A DNA stretch of 59,204 nucleotides from CBDHHC01 sp050633205. Lineage in GTDB: Bacteria > Pseudomonadota > Alphaproteobacteria > Rhizobiales > CBDHHC01. Both the position numbers and the translations under genes were made by a program. The first letter of the stretch is position 1. Each line of letters opens with the position of its first letter. Location of the stretch: contig JBOEGA010000078.1 in assembly GCA_050633205.1 (NCBI GenBank), forward strand, positions 1-59,204, in the 5' to 3' direction. Below are positions 16,979 to 25,575 of this stretch, one piece after another. The notes beneath the pieces were generated by a model. That model was given only the letters and a program-made list of their open reading frames with translations, did not search any database and was not told where the DNA came from.

Positions 16979-17587
16979 TTGAGCATAAGCCTCGCCCCTG
17001 AATTCTTTGCTAAGCATGGCAATGAGGCTGCAGCCGAAGCTATTGAGAATCTCCGGTACAGTGTTACTCATGGGGATGAAGATAGAAAAGCACGTGCTTT
17101 TGAGTGTCTGGAAAGTGCTTCCTGTATCAAAAAAATAGCTTATGAAGCAACGCAGCTTGATTTGGAAAAAAAGCAGGCAGGGCCTTCTGCTCCAATAAGT
17201 GGTCCTGCCTGGGCTCAGCGTAAAAAGGAAACAGAGCCCAAATTCTATTATGCGTATGACGCAAAGAAAATCGAAAGTATCGTTGATGATGCTATTAATG
17301 ACCCTTCGATAAATCCGAACGGCTGGAGCCATGTGGGTGTCTATGTTGAAGAGGGTAAACAGGAGCTTGGCAGGCGTTTCGGATATGTCGGTAATGATCT
17401 TAATAAGATTTACAATAAATTTGCAGACGAAGGTGTTGCCGAGGGGCTTGAGTATTTAGGGCCAAGTCTCGCAGGTCTTACCGCGGGTGGAAGTGCGGTC
17501 ATCGCTAAAACGGCTCAATCTGCCAAAACAGTGCAGGGGGGACGCAGGAGGCGCTCAAGTCTGCCAGTCAGGACACTCAGAACTTAA
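16979..17587 (+). pseudogene. CdiA/FhaB-type 3' region, pre-toxin part
   Basis: The frame opens abruptly after a stop at 16958 and encodes 'LAPEFFAKHGNEAAAEAIEN', 'ARAFECLESASCIKKIAYEA', 'FYYAYDAKKIESIVDDAIND' and then the hinge shared with copy A. No adhesin or TPS secretion domain is present, so it is a 5'-truncated remnant. After 'AKTVQG' the frame runs into a short basic tail and stops at 17585, because the G-run at 17536-17541 is one base short. The downstream continuation is the next entry. The first ~80 bases upstream of 16979 are unrelated to CdiA. Confidence 0.65.
17448..17539 (+). repeat. Direct repeat copy B (CdiA pre-toxin hinge)
   Basis: Second copy of the 92-base repeat at 15007-15098, with six substitutions. 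Upstream here it is joined to a longer CdiA pre-toxin segment, whereas copy A is joined to tpsB. Downstream it leads into the second, different tip. Confidence 0.93.
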
Positions 17588-18248
17588 AAAATCTTACCCG
17601 AACTGAATATCTTGATTTTGTTGCCTCTATAGGCTTTGAGCAGACGCGGATGCGGCTTGGGGTTAAGGAGATTGATAAGGAGCGATGGGAGCTGCGCAAG
17701 TCTGTTGCGGCCAGAGCCAATAAAAGTACCTCCTCGATTTTACTGCCAAGCGATTATACTCCGGAAGAGCTGAAGCGTGACAGGGAGCTTATGAACAAGC
17801 GCGGGGCTTATGAGAGTACCTCGCTTAAGTTGCATTCGCATATGTCTTATGTTGTTCAGTATGGCATGAGAAATGGCCAGCTGGGTGCGCTTGAAAGTCT
17901 TCCGCATCTGGGGCCAAGGATGCGGGATGCCTCCCATCCCGGGATTTACTTTGCCCGTCAAATGCGATTGAGCAATTTTGTGTCCATCGGATCTTTGGCG
18001 ACGGCTGCGAGGTTCAAGGGCTTCGCGGGGTATCAGCCAGAAGTTTCTTCCGCTGGAGAGGACGGTGGTGCTAGTGGGGGCGCCAAAAAAATAGTGAAGA
18101 AATCTATTTGTTTGTAAATAAGAGTGACGGGCAAAACTTTTTTGCGCAAGAGGCTGAGGGGAAGTTGTGTTCCCACTCGGATCCAAGGCTCGCTAACAAG
18201 CCGATTGCTCTTCTTGAAGATAAGATTGTTAAGCCTGTGGCTTGTTGA
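17545..18248 (+). pseudogene. Second CdiA-CT-like tip, frameshifted
   Basis: Reading resumes in frame +1 with 'TQEALKSASQDTQNLKNLTR', 'RTEYLDFVASIGFEQTRMRL', 'DRELMNKRGAYESTSLKLHS' and 'PHLGPRMRDASHPGIYFARQ', to a stop at 18115 (open frame 17650-18117 from its first methionine). A second slip in the A7 run at 18085-18091 hides the true end, which continues as 'NSEEIYLFVNKSDGQNFFAQ' and 'LEDKIVKPVAC' to a stop at 18246. Two single-base losses make it a pseudogene. No immunity gene follows; the tRNA repeat comes next. The toxin family is not recognised. Confidence 0.6.
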
Positions 18249-18389
18249 CCTATCAGGGGCAAGTCTTTGCGCAATGGTTAATAAGGAGTTTGGCAAGGGG
18301 AGGTCGTGGATCTTTGTCATCAATCCGTTTGATGAAAAAGTGTTACCACAAAAACTGTTACCTATGTTTTGAGAATAATCTGTAACCTA

Positions 18390-18524
18390 TGTGTCCGGAA
18401 CGGACCAATATGGAGTGGTGAGCCCTGATGGATTCGAACCATCGACCTACTGATTAAAAGTCAGTTGCTCTACCAACTGAGCTAAGGGCCCTCAACAAAT
18501 TGAGATTTGGGTTTAAAGGTTGTT
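18390..18524. repeat. Right inverted repeat carrying tRNA-Lys
   Basis: Reverse-complement partner of 12509-12644. Just inside it, at about 18348-18390, two imperfect copies of CTGTTACCTATG / CTGTAACCTATG stand 24-25 bases apart; these occur only on this side and may be the end of a lost mobile element. Confidence 0.93.
18416..18491 (-). tRNA. tRNA-Lys (anticodon TTT), second copy
   Basis: Identical over all 76 bases, including CCA, to the plus-strand tRNA at 12543-12618. It is transcribed towards the island. Upstream on the minus strand are TTGACA (18533-18538) and TTTAAA (18512-18517), again 15 bases apart. Having its own promoter-like sequence suggests that it is a working gene and not only an attachment-site remnant. 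Confidence 0.97.
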
Positions 18525-18673
18525 AGGCCTTCTGTCAATAGTGTGGGGAAGGATTAGAGGTCATATTATCAATAATTTGTCACCACATCACAAAAGGATA
18601 ACACAGCCTGACATTTTTGCTAACATATGAGGATGTTGCTTTAATATGTTCAGGCTGCTTTTCGGGGTAAAAC

Positions 18674-18946
18674 TCATGCGCATAGCAGATCATTTTCATT
18701 TTGAGCGTGCAGAACATGATTACTGTTTACGGGCAGGGTGGCAATATCTGTTGAGTCGCAGGTGATGCATTTCAGGATATAATCAAGCTTACTGATAGGG
18801 TAATCGGCAGGAACGCCTTTCCTGATCATTTCTTCGGCTGATGGTGAATTGCTGTGCCCGCACTTTCTGCATTTACAATTAAACCGGAAGCCTTTTTGTG
18901 CGTGTTCTGCCATTGTGATGTGTTGAATATATCTTGTTACAGCCAT
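18674..18946 (-). CDS. Small zinc-ribbon protein of unknown function
   Basis: 90 residues from ATG 18946, chosen because GGAG lies eight bases upstream; an earlier in-frame start exists at 19006. Two cysteine pairs, 'NCKCRKCGHSN' near residue 25 and 'LKCITCDSTD' near residue 65, suggest a zinc ribbon. There is no signal peptide. It lies just outside the island on the minus strand. Another zinc-ribbon gene is at 20036-20818. No family name is offered. Confidence 0.6.
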   Translation of the reverse strand: MAVTRYIQHITMAEHAQKGFRFNCKCRKCGHSNSPSAEEMIRKGVPADYPISKLDYILKCITCDSTDIATLPVNSNHVLHAQNENDLLCA

Positions 18947-19174
18947 TTTTATTACTCCGTTTGCGGGACAGGTTATGTCTTCTTTATGCATGTTCTCCGT
19001 GAACATTTCAAGAACTATCTTTCACCTTTTGTTCTTTTTTTGTTTCGTTATTGAAAAGATTGACTTTTCTTTTCAGCCTGCTGTTTATAGATTAAGGATT
19101 CTTATGTATGTGTTGTGAAACCACGAAGTTATGAAGCTCTGAAGACTATCTAACTATCCGGTCCAATTCTACGA

Positions 19175-19936
19175 TTATGTATTTTTAAGGGGAACACCAT
19201 CAATCAGCGGCTTCAGGCTGTTATTTTCTGTAAACGACAGTGCAATGGTGGAGTTCTGTCTATTGCCCCATAACAGATGGCTGTATTTGTCTATAGTGGC
19301 CTGAATATCCGCCGGGCTTCCGGCACCTGAATATTCATTGTGAAAAGGCTGTAGTTTTTGTAATTCGGCATACTGACTTGTTATGGCGTTTAAAGTGCTG
19401 AGCACACGTTTTATGCCGGGGTTTTCATTGAGTGCCTGCTTCAGTTCCTTTGTGTAAGGGTAATCTGATGGAAGGATCATTCTGCCTTCCTGATTATAGG
19501 TGAGGGTATCGGGTGCCACAGGTATATTATAGTCCTGGAGTAATTGTCTGAAGCGTGTGGAGGCGTGCTTTGACAAAGCCTTTACATTGTCTGCTGTTGG
19601 CATAAGAAGAGTGACGTCCTTTAAACTGTTAACGGGACCTGTATTGCCCGCGAAGTAGTTCTCAAGATTTAAATTTATATTTCCCTTGCTGGTATTCATG
19701 GAGACAGTAGATTTGGTGGTGTCTGGCCCTATGAGTTCCTGCTGCCGGAATAATACAGAATTGACTTCGCCGGACAGGGCAGTCCCGGAAAATGTTTCTT
19801 TGGACCGGGCAATATTTGCCGGGCCGGGGGGAGTATGAGTCTTCCCTGGAATAAAGTCATTGCTATTTGCCTGTTTATTATCAGGCTGAATGGGGGCTGA
19901 CAGGCGTGGAGCAGGGGAGGTGGCAAGAATATTCAT
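19175..19936 (-). CDS. Hypothetical protein, Pro-rich N-terminus
   Basis: 253 residues, unrecognised. The first ~50 residues are Pro/Asn/Ala-rich and probably disordered (PAPRLSAPIQPDNKQANSND). The rest is mixed helical with 'ASTRFRQLLQDYNIPVAPDT' and 'IKRVLSTLNAITSQYAELQK'. No signal peptide, membrane segment or cysteine motif is visible. The phrase 'LSFTENNSLKPLIDGVPL' ends the protein. Codon use resembles the neighbours, so it is probably real, but function is unknown. Confidence 0.5.
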   Translation of the reverse strand: MNILATSPAPRLSAPIQPDNKQANSNDFIPGKTHTPPGPANIARSKETFSGTALSGEVNSVLFRQQELIGPDTTKSTVSMNTSKGNINLNLENYFAGNTGPVNSLKDVTLLMPTADNVKALSKHASTRFRQLLQDYNIPVAPDTLTYNQEGRMILPSDYPYTKELKQALNENPGIKRVLSTLNAITSQYAELQKLQPFHNEYSGAGSPADIQATIDKYSHLLWGNRQNSTIALSFTENNSLKPLIDGVPLKNT

Positions 19937-20035
19937 TCATTTAAACCTGAGTACTATGATTGCTGGTGTTCTGACAGAAGCAATGGGCGTGCCAGAGAGG
20001 GCAAGCGCTTAAAATAAATCAGGATTCAATAATGT

Positions 20036-20818
20036 TTATTCAGGTGTTGAGCGGACTGTCCAGCCTATGTTGGACAAAAGCCTGCAGGATTCGCATTTAA
20101 AATCAAAGATATCATGCCATGACTCTTTCAGAAGCCATTTGTTCTTGCAGGAAGGGCAGGTTCTCTTCTTTTCCTGTTTAAGTGACTTGCCGCCAGGTTT
20201 GGACAGATAATAAAAGGTTGGAATTTCTGTGTGTTCTTCAATTTTGCTGCAGATATCACGCCCTTCCTTAGCAAGAGGGCTATCATGGTGTTGTACCTGG
20301 CGCTGGCTGAACTGTTCACCGATTGCAGAGTTTACGTGGAGCATATCACAGGACTGGTAACTCGCCTGCCACAGGGTAATCCGATTGCGTTCCTCATCAT
20401 TCCGGGTTGGTATTTTATAAAGCGGAACCGGGAAAGAGCAGTCTCCGCACCGAATAGGCGGAGAAAGAGAAGCGTAATTGGTATAGAGAATATATGAACC
20501 CGGCTTTTCACATTCGCAAGCAGCAATTCCGTAGGGGGAAATGCCTACGATTTTGATATCGAGAACAGCCCCCTCCGTTTCACCTATAGTCAGGATAATC
20601 GACCTTGCATCCTCTGTATTATAGAGAGCTTCAAGAGAGTCTTCTTCCGGGATAATGGCAGTTGCAATAAGTTCGTTGTGGTTGAGAAATACGGGTTGTT
20701 CCTTACCCAGAATCTGACCGTTAGTACGCCAGCTTCTCAGCAAGGCTTCCAATGATATAGCAAGAGAATGCTGGAGCTGTATATCTTCTATTGATACAGA
20801 AATTTTTGCGGCATACAT
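20036..20818 (-). CDS. DUF2310 Zn-ribbon protein
   Basis: 260 residues. The C-terminus carries two CxxC pairs, 'RTCPSCKNKWLLKESWHDIF' and 'DFKCESCRLLSNIGW', which is the hallmark of DUF2310 (a predicted Zn-ribbon, possibly nucleic-acid-binding protein). The middle has another Cys-rich patch ('CECEKPGSY', 'RCGDCSFPVPLY'). Length fits the family. The biochemical role is unknown. It lies ~100 bases downstream of the DHH phosphoesterase gene on the same strand and may share its transcript. Confidence 0.8.
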   Translation of the reverse strand: MYAAKISVSIEDIQLQHSLAISLEALLRSWRTNGQILGKEQPVFLNHNELIATAIIPEEDSLEALYNTEDARSIILTIGETEGAVLDIKIVGISPYGIAACECEKPGSYILYTNYASLSPPIRCGDCSFPVPLYKIPTRNDEERNRITLWQASYQSCDMLHVNSAIGEQFSQRQVQHHDSPLAKEGRDICSKIEEHTEIPTFYYLSKPGGKSLKQEKKRTCPSCKNKWLLKESWHDIFDFKCESCRLLSNIGWTVRSTPE

Positions 20819-20916
20819 GATTAGGACAAACCACTCTGAGACTCACCGATATGTCCGAAAATAGCATATATATCCAGAATGAGCGATGAAAAAACGTAGT
20901 AAAACAGTTGTTTACC

Positions 20917-21831
20917 TTAACTCTCGCCGGTCAGGTTGCCTGTTGCCGGAATACGGAAGCCAGCGGCATTGCGGTGACCGCCGCCACCAAACTGTTTTGC
21001 AACTTCCGAAACATCTACACGGTGATCTTCTGAGCGCAAAGAAAACGCCCGTTTACCATTTGCTTCATACCAGACGGCAGTAAAGGGGACTTCCTGATCT
21101 CTGTTCAACAGCTCATGGGCGACATCTGAAGCCATAAATGAAGGTGCATTGGCAACAAGGATTTTATGTCCGGCCATTTCCTCATAGGCAGCCAGTTTGC
21201 AGATGTCTGAAATTTTCTTTTCATAGAAACGTTCTATGATTTTGCCTTCTTCAATCAGTTGCTTGACTTTAACAGAAAGAACATTCCATGTTTCAAATTC
21301 ATAAGGGTATGAACGAACTGCCAGCGAGAAGCGGCGTACATGTTCATATTTGAGGTTCCAGAGGTCCTGATCTTCTATGTAGAGGACGAACTCCGGTGGT
21401 TGTTCTCCCGGAAAGCAGAATTCCCAGGCAAGTCTTGCTCCGCATTTTTCCATATCAAAATGAGAGAGGATAAAAGGCTTTTTTTCATCATCATATTTGA
21501 TGCGGGCTTCTTCATATGCATTGGAATAATCAAGTGCATTGCGAGATGAAAATCCAGAAAGTTCAGCTTCAGCAGTTTTGTGGTGGTCCAGAATGATGAT
21601 GCTTTTCGCTTCGCCCTCTTCGATAAGTTCAGTCATTTTATCTGCGCTTAATGCGAAATCTACAAAGAGAACATTTCTGTCTTTCATGCTGGGAAGTGTA
21701 TCGCCATGATTGACGCCGACATACTCAATCGTATTGCCCCATTTTTTCCAGACACACCATGCCGATCCAAATCCGTCATCACATGGAAAGTGATGAATGC
21801 ATACGTCCGGTTTCCACTCTGATTGGTTCAT
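20917..21831 (-). CDS. DHH-family phosphoesterase
   Basis: 304 residues. DHH domain motifs: 'HHFPCDDGFGSAW' (motif I), 'VLFVDFAL' (II), 'IILDHHKTAEAEL' (III), 'YIEDQDLWNLK' (IV). The C-terminal DHHA1 part has 'FGGGGHRNAAGFRI', the glycine-rich substrate loop. Members cleave phosphodiesters in oligonucleotides, cyclic dinucleotides or nucleotides using two Mn ions. This short, stand-alone type is closest to the NrnA/oligoribonuclease-like group, but the substrate is not established. Cytoplasmic, no targeting signal. Confidence 0.88.
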   Translation of the reverse strand: MNQSEWKPDVCIHHFPCDDGFGSAWCVWKKWGNTIEYVGVNHGDTLPSMKDRNVLFVDFALSADKMTELIEEGEAKSIIILDHHKTAEAELSGFSSRNALDYSNAYEEARIKYDDEKKPFILSHFDMEKCGARLAWEFCFPGEQPPEFVLYIEDQDLWNLKYEHVRRFSLAVRSYPYEFETWNVLSVKVKQLIEEGKIIERFYEKKISDICKLAAYEEMAGHKILVANAPSFMASDVAHELLNRDQEVPFTAVWYEANGKRAFSLRSEDHRVDVSEVAKQFGGGGHRNAAGFRIPATGNLTGES

Positions 21832-21920
21832 CTTCTTATTTCTATGTTATTTCGAGTCGCCTTAGACATAGCATGTTTACATAAGACAAGCCTATACACT
21901 GATTGCAAAGAGTGTATGAC

Positions 21921-23075
21921 TTACTGTTCTTCTTTCTTCTTCATCAATTCCTGAGCTTTGTGCTTTGCCTGCTCAGCCAGTTCGCCTGCCTTGTCCATGG
22001 CTTTACTGCCAACTTCTGCGGCTTTGTTGATGTAGGGCTTAGATGCATCTATTGCCTGACCTCCAATTTCCCTGGCCTTATGTACCATTGGCTTTGCCGC
22101 CTGACGTGCCTGATCAGATGCCTTGACCATTGTTTCCACGCTGGTTGCAGAAATGGATTTGGTTTTGTTCCATATTGCAGAAAGAAATCCTTTTTTAGGC
22201 TGTAGTTCATTGAGAGGAAGGGCTTCTACAGTCTTAATCAGGTCTGTATGGTCTTTTTGCTCAGTCTTGTCTTTGACGAGTTTGGAAATGCCTGTGAATA
22301 AAACGATCGGAGTGCAGGATGTTACCAGGCTTTCTCCTTTTTTAACCCATTTCGGGTTGGCAATCTGAGTATCTTCGGCGAAATAAATTTTTTCACCGTT
22401 TATATCCTGACGAAGAATATTTCTATCAATTACCGGTATAAACTGACCGTTTTTTTCTACAATATTTTTGAAGCGCTGATCATTAGCATCAGGGAACTGA
22501 ACAAACATTGTAATCAGATTATCATCACTTGAAGACAGGACTTTTTCTATGGCTTCATCTGTATTTTTTACATGCGAAATATTTTTCGCTGTGCCAAGTC
22601 CTTTTGGATCAATTTGTTGCAGGTACTGAAAGGTGCCAACATGATTGCTTTTCAGTGGCGGTAAAACAAATTTGTACTTATCAGGGTCGGCTGCAACCTG
22701 GCCATAGCTTTTGATATTTTTATCTTTGGAGACCATAAACAGGCAGACTTTTGCAATATCATCACGGAGTGTATGGAATAGCTTTTTTCCACCCTGCATG
22801 GTTTTTTCCAACGCAAAAAGGTCTAGTTGAGCATATCCCAGCTGGCGGGCATCCTCTCCTACAAGCTTGATATTATTAAAAGAGCCATCAGTAGCGATAC
22901 AGTTGTATTTAAACTGGGCTTTCTTCAAAGCTTTCTTTAATGGAGGGCAGAACTTTTTGTGGTATGCGCTGCTTTTGTCGGCTGTATTGATTTGAAATGC
23001 AAATGCCTGCGGGATGAAAAACATTACTGAACCTGAAATAAGGCCCGTTTTCAGAACTGAAAAAAATAGTCTCAA
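21921..23075 (-). CDS. Secreted solute-binding-like protein with helical repeat tail
   Basis: I place the start at TTG 23075: GGGAGG sits six bases upstream, and the signal peptide then begins with the basic-hydrophobic segment (RLFFSVLKTGLISG...FIPQAFA). The in-frame ATG 23093 would add six residues. The first ~250 mature residues resemble a periplasmic-binding (TAXI-like) domain: 'NNIKLVGEDARQLGYAQLDL' and 'VCLFMVSKDKNIKSYGQVAA'. After ~residue 300 the sequence changes to an amphipathic Ala/Lys/Glu repeat ('ASDQARQAAKPMVHKAREIG', 'KAMDKAGELAEQAKHKAQEL') like LEA or apolipoprotein helices. This combination is unusual. No transporter genes adjoin it. Confidence 0.7.
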   Translation of the reverse strand: MRLFFSVLKTGLISGSVMFFIPQAFAFQINTADKSSAYHKKFCPPLKKALKKAQFKYNCIATDGSFNNIKLVGEDARQLGYAQLDLFALEKTMQGGKKLFHTLRDDIAKVCLFMVSKDKNIKSYGQVAADPDKYKFVLPPLKSNHVGTFQYLQQIDPKGLGTAKNISHVKNTDEAIEKVLSSSDDNLITMFVQFPDANDQRFKNIVEKNGQFIPVIDRNILRQDINGEKIYFAEDTQIANPKWVKKGESLVTSCTPIVLFTGISKLVKDKTEQKDHTDLIKTVEALPLNELQPKKGFLSAIWNKTKSISATSVETMVKASDQARQAAKPMVHKAREIGGQAIDASKPYINKAAEVGSKAMDKAGELAEQAKHKAQELMKKKEEQ

Positions 23076-23376
23076 TTTGTCCTCCCGGAACATTTACATA
23101 ATAAAATATGAACTATGTTTATCTGATGAAACTGCATATTGGAAGCAGTATGACAGATACAAAATTATTAGTGAATTTGTATCAGCCGATCAGAAAAGTA
23201 ACAAGGTCATCTGTCACCACCTGTATATTTACACAGGAGCAGACAGATAAGATAAGGCCTGAAAGGTTTGGAAAAAAGACCTGTTTTTAAACTTTTGGCT
23301 ATAACAAGGCGACAAAATTGATTTTATTCAGAGAAAACCGAATAAGCCTAATTTAAATGACAGGTCCTGACTTTTG

Positions 23377-24879
23377 TCAGCTTGCTTCTGCCAGCAATGA
23401 CAGCTGCTTCTGTTGAGAAGAATCTTCCTGATCCCTCAGACGTGTAGGATAGTCACCAGTGAAGCAATGATCTGTAAACTGAGGGTTGCTGTTATCGCGA
23501 CCTTCATAGCCCATTGCCTTGTAAATACCGTCAACAGATAAAAACGCCAGAGATGATGCCCCAATCAGTTTACACATTTCTTCCAGGTCATGGTTTGCTG
23601 CAAGAAGTTTTTGTTTGTTGGGAGTATCAATTCCGTAGAAGTCCGGGTGTTTGATAGGAGGGCAGGCAATTCTCATATGAACTTCAGTGGCTCCAGCATC
23701 ATACATCATCTTGACAATTTTTACGGATGTGGTGCCGCGAACGACACTATCATCAAGAAGAACAACACGTTTGCCTTTAACTGCATTAACGTTGGCATTG
23801 TGCTTCAGTTTAACACCAAGTTGCCGTATCTGCTGTTCAGGCTCAATAAATGTTCGCCCTACATAATGATTTCTGATGATGCCAAGTTCAAATGGAATAC
23901 CGGATTGTTGAGAGTAGCCAATAGCCGATGGCAGTCCTGAATCCGGGATAGGAACAATTACATCAGCTTCGACGCCGGACTCAATAGCAAGCTGGGTACC
24001 CATAAGCTTTCTGATATCATAAACTGATGTTCCGCCTACGATAGAATCCGGGCGGGCGAAATAGATGTATTCGAAGATGCATGGGCGGGCAGGGCGTTTA
24101 GGGAATGGTCTGTGGCTTTCAATGCCATCTTCGGAAATAATCACGACTTCGCCGTTCTCTATTTCACGAATGAATTCAGCGCCAATGATATCCAGTGCGC
24201 AGGTTTCGGAGGTCAGAACGTATGAATCCCCCAGTTTACCAAGTACCAGAGGGCGAATTCCAAGAGGGTCTCTTGCGCCAATAAGCTTTTTGTTTGTCAT
24301 TCCAACAAAAGCATATGCGCCTTCAATTTTCAGCAGCGCATCAATAAAGCGTTCAACAAAACGGATTTTGTCGCTTTTGGCCAGCAGATGCAAAACAACC
24401 TCCGTATCGGAGGTTGATTGATAGATACAGCCTTCTTTTATGAGTTCTTTTCGAAGGGAAAGGGCGTTTGTAAGGTTTCCGTTATGACAAAGAGCAAAAC
24501 CGCCGGAATGAAGGTCAGCATACAGGGGCTGAATATTACGGTTGCTGGCGCCACCTGTTGTGGAATAGCGCACATGGCCAATGGCACTATCACCTTTTAG
24601 GAGGTCAATTACACTTTGTTTTGTAAAATGATCACCAACAAGGCCTGTTCTGCGCTGGGTGTTAAAGCGCTCACCATCATAGGAAACAATACCAGCGGCT
24701 TCCTGTCCACGGTGTTGCAGAGCATGGAGGCCAAGTGCGGTTAATACAGCAGCATCAGGGTGGTTATATACACCGAATACGCCGCATTCTTCTCTCAAGC
24801 GATCGCCGTCCAGCCATGAAGCTTCTGTTTCACCTTCAAGTGTGGATGTGTTTTGGCTATGACCAACAATATCGGACAC
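23377..24879 (-). CDS. purF: Amidophosphoribosyltransferase
   Basis: 500 residues. The class-II glutamine amidotransferase domain starts at Cys32 ('REECGVFGVYNHPDAAVLTA', 'LQHRGQEAAGIVSYDG'), which implies removal of a long 31-residue propeptide. The C-terminal phosphoribosyltransferase part has the PRPP loop 'KRVVLLDDSVVRGTTS' and 'VPIPDSGLPSAIGYS'. It makes 5-phosphoribosylamine from PRPP and glutamine, the first step of purine synthesis. It follows cvpA by 33 bases, a conserved pair. Confidence 0.97.
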   Translation of the reverse strand: MSDIVGHSQNTSTLEGETEASWLDGDRLREECGVFGVYNHPDAAVLTALGLHALQHRGQEAAGIVSYDGERFNTQRRTGLVGDHFTKQSVIDLLKGDSAIGHVRYSTTGGASNRNIQPLYADLHSGGFALCHNGNLTNALSLRKELIKEGCIYQSTSDTEVVLHLLAKSDKIRFVERFIDALLKIEGAYAFVGMTNKKLIGARDPLGIRPLVLGKLGDSYVLTSETCALDIIGAEFIREIENGEVVIISEDGIESHRPFPKRPARPCIFEYIYFARPDSIVGGTSVYDIRKLMGTQLAIESGVEADVIVPIPDSGLPSAIGYSQQSGIPFELGIIRNHYVGRTFIEPEQQIRQLGVKLKHNANVNAVKGKRVVLLDDSVVRGTTSVKIVKMMYDAGATEVHMRIACPPIKHPDFYGIDTPNKQKLLAANHDLEEMCKLIGASSLAFLSVDGIYKAMGYEGRDNSNPQFTDHCFTGDYPTRLRDQEDSSQQKQLSLLAEAS

Positions 24880-24912
24880 AGAATATCTCCTTGGCTATAT
24901 AGTAACGTCTGC

Positions 24913-25575
24913 TCAGTTCTGCGTAACTGACCCTGTACTTTCAACGAGCTGATCCATTCCTCTAAGCTCATTACCAGGGTAGCCGCGATTCACGTCTTTT
25001 TTGGCATTTCTTCTGCGGTTAGGACTTCCTTCACCGGAAGGTTGCTCATTATAAGTCGTTTTCTTGAATTTCTCAGTTATGTCCTTAGCCAGATCTTCCG
25101 GTAACAGAGAAATTATCATCTCTCCGGTTCCCTGTACCAAAGGCAGTGATCTGGAATTCTGCACCCAGCTATCATGTGTCTGTTTAGTAACTAAATTTGC
25201 AAAAAGCAAGTACAGAACGACAATCAGTACCAGTCCCCGCCCAAGTCCGAAGATAAAGCCAAGCGTATGATCCAGTGCTCCCATGCTGCTGCTGAGAACC
25301 CGATCTGATACCCATATAGTAAAGAGGTGAACAAAGACCAGAACTATTGTGGCTAAAATTAACGAGAAGATAGCCTGAGCCGCAACTTTGTGCCCTATGA
25401 ATTTCTCAAGAATAGCACTGGTTTCCGGGAAATATTTCAGCATCAGCAAGACTGCTATTGCCGATGCCAGCCAGGAAGCGATTGAAAGAACTTCGCGGGT
25501 AAACCCGCGAATCATTGCCAGAACTCCAGATAGAAACATCACGAGTACGAGTATAACGTCCAGTATTGAGAACAT
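24913..25575 (-). CDS. cvpA: CvpA-family membrane protein
   Basis: 220 residues with four hydrophobic helices: 'ILDVILVLVMFLSGVLAMI', 'ASWLASAIAVLLMLKYF', 'FSLILATIVLVFVHLFTIWV', and 'GRGLVLIVVLYLLFANLV'. The motif 'GALDHTLGFIFGLGRGLV' is typical of CvpA (colicin V production protein family). The tail is hydrophilic. Located directly upstream of purF, as in many proteobacteria. Exact function is unclear; homologues affect envelope stress tolerance. Confidence 0.92.
   Translation of the reverse strand: MFSILDVILVLVMFLSGVLAMIRGFTREVLSIASWLASAIAVLLMLKYFPETSAILEKFIGHKVAAQAIFSLILATIVLVFVHLFTIWVSDRVLSSSMGALDHTLGFIFGLGRGLVLIVVLYLLFANLVTKQTHDSWVQNSRSLPLVQGTGEMIISLLPEDLAKDITEKFKKTTYNEQPSGEGSPNRRRNAKKDVNRGYPGNELRGMDQLVESTGSVTQN

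Noticed and set aside
16862..17332. 156-codon minus-strand frame across the CdiA fragment
   Set aside because: Most of it is antisense to a good CdiA-type reading on the plus strand and has no family features; only the first ~100 bases are worth noting.
18033..18323. 96-codon minus-strand frame at the right edge of the island
   Set aside because: Antisense to the second toxin tip and unsupported by any motif.
12500..18540. Integron or phage insertion at tRNA-Lys
   Set aside because: No integrase, attC sites or phage genes lie between the tRNAs; the repeats are inverted, not direct.
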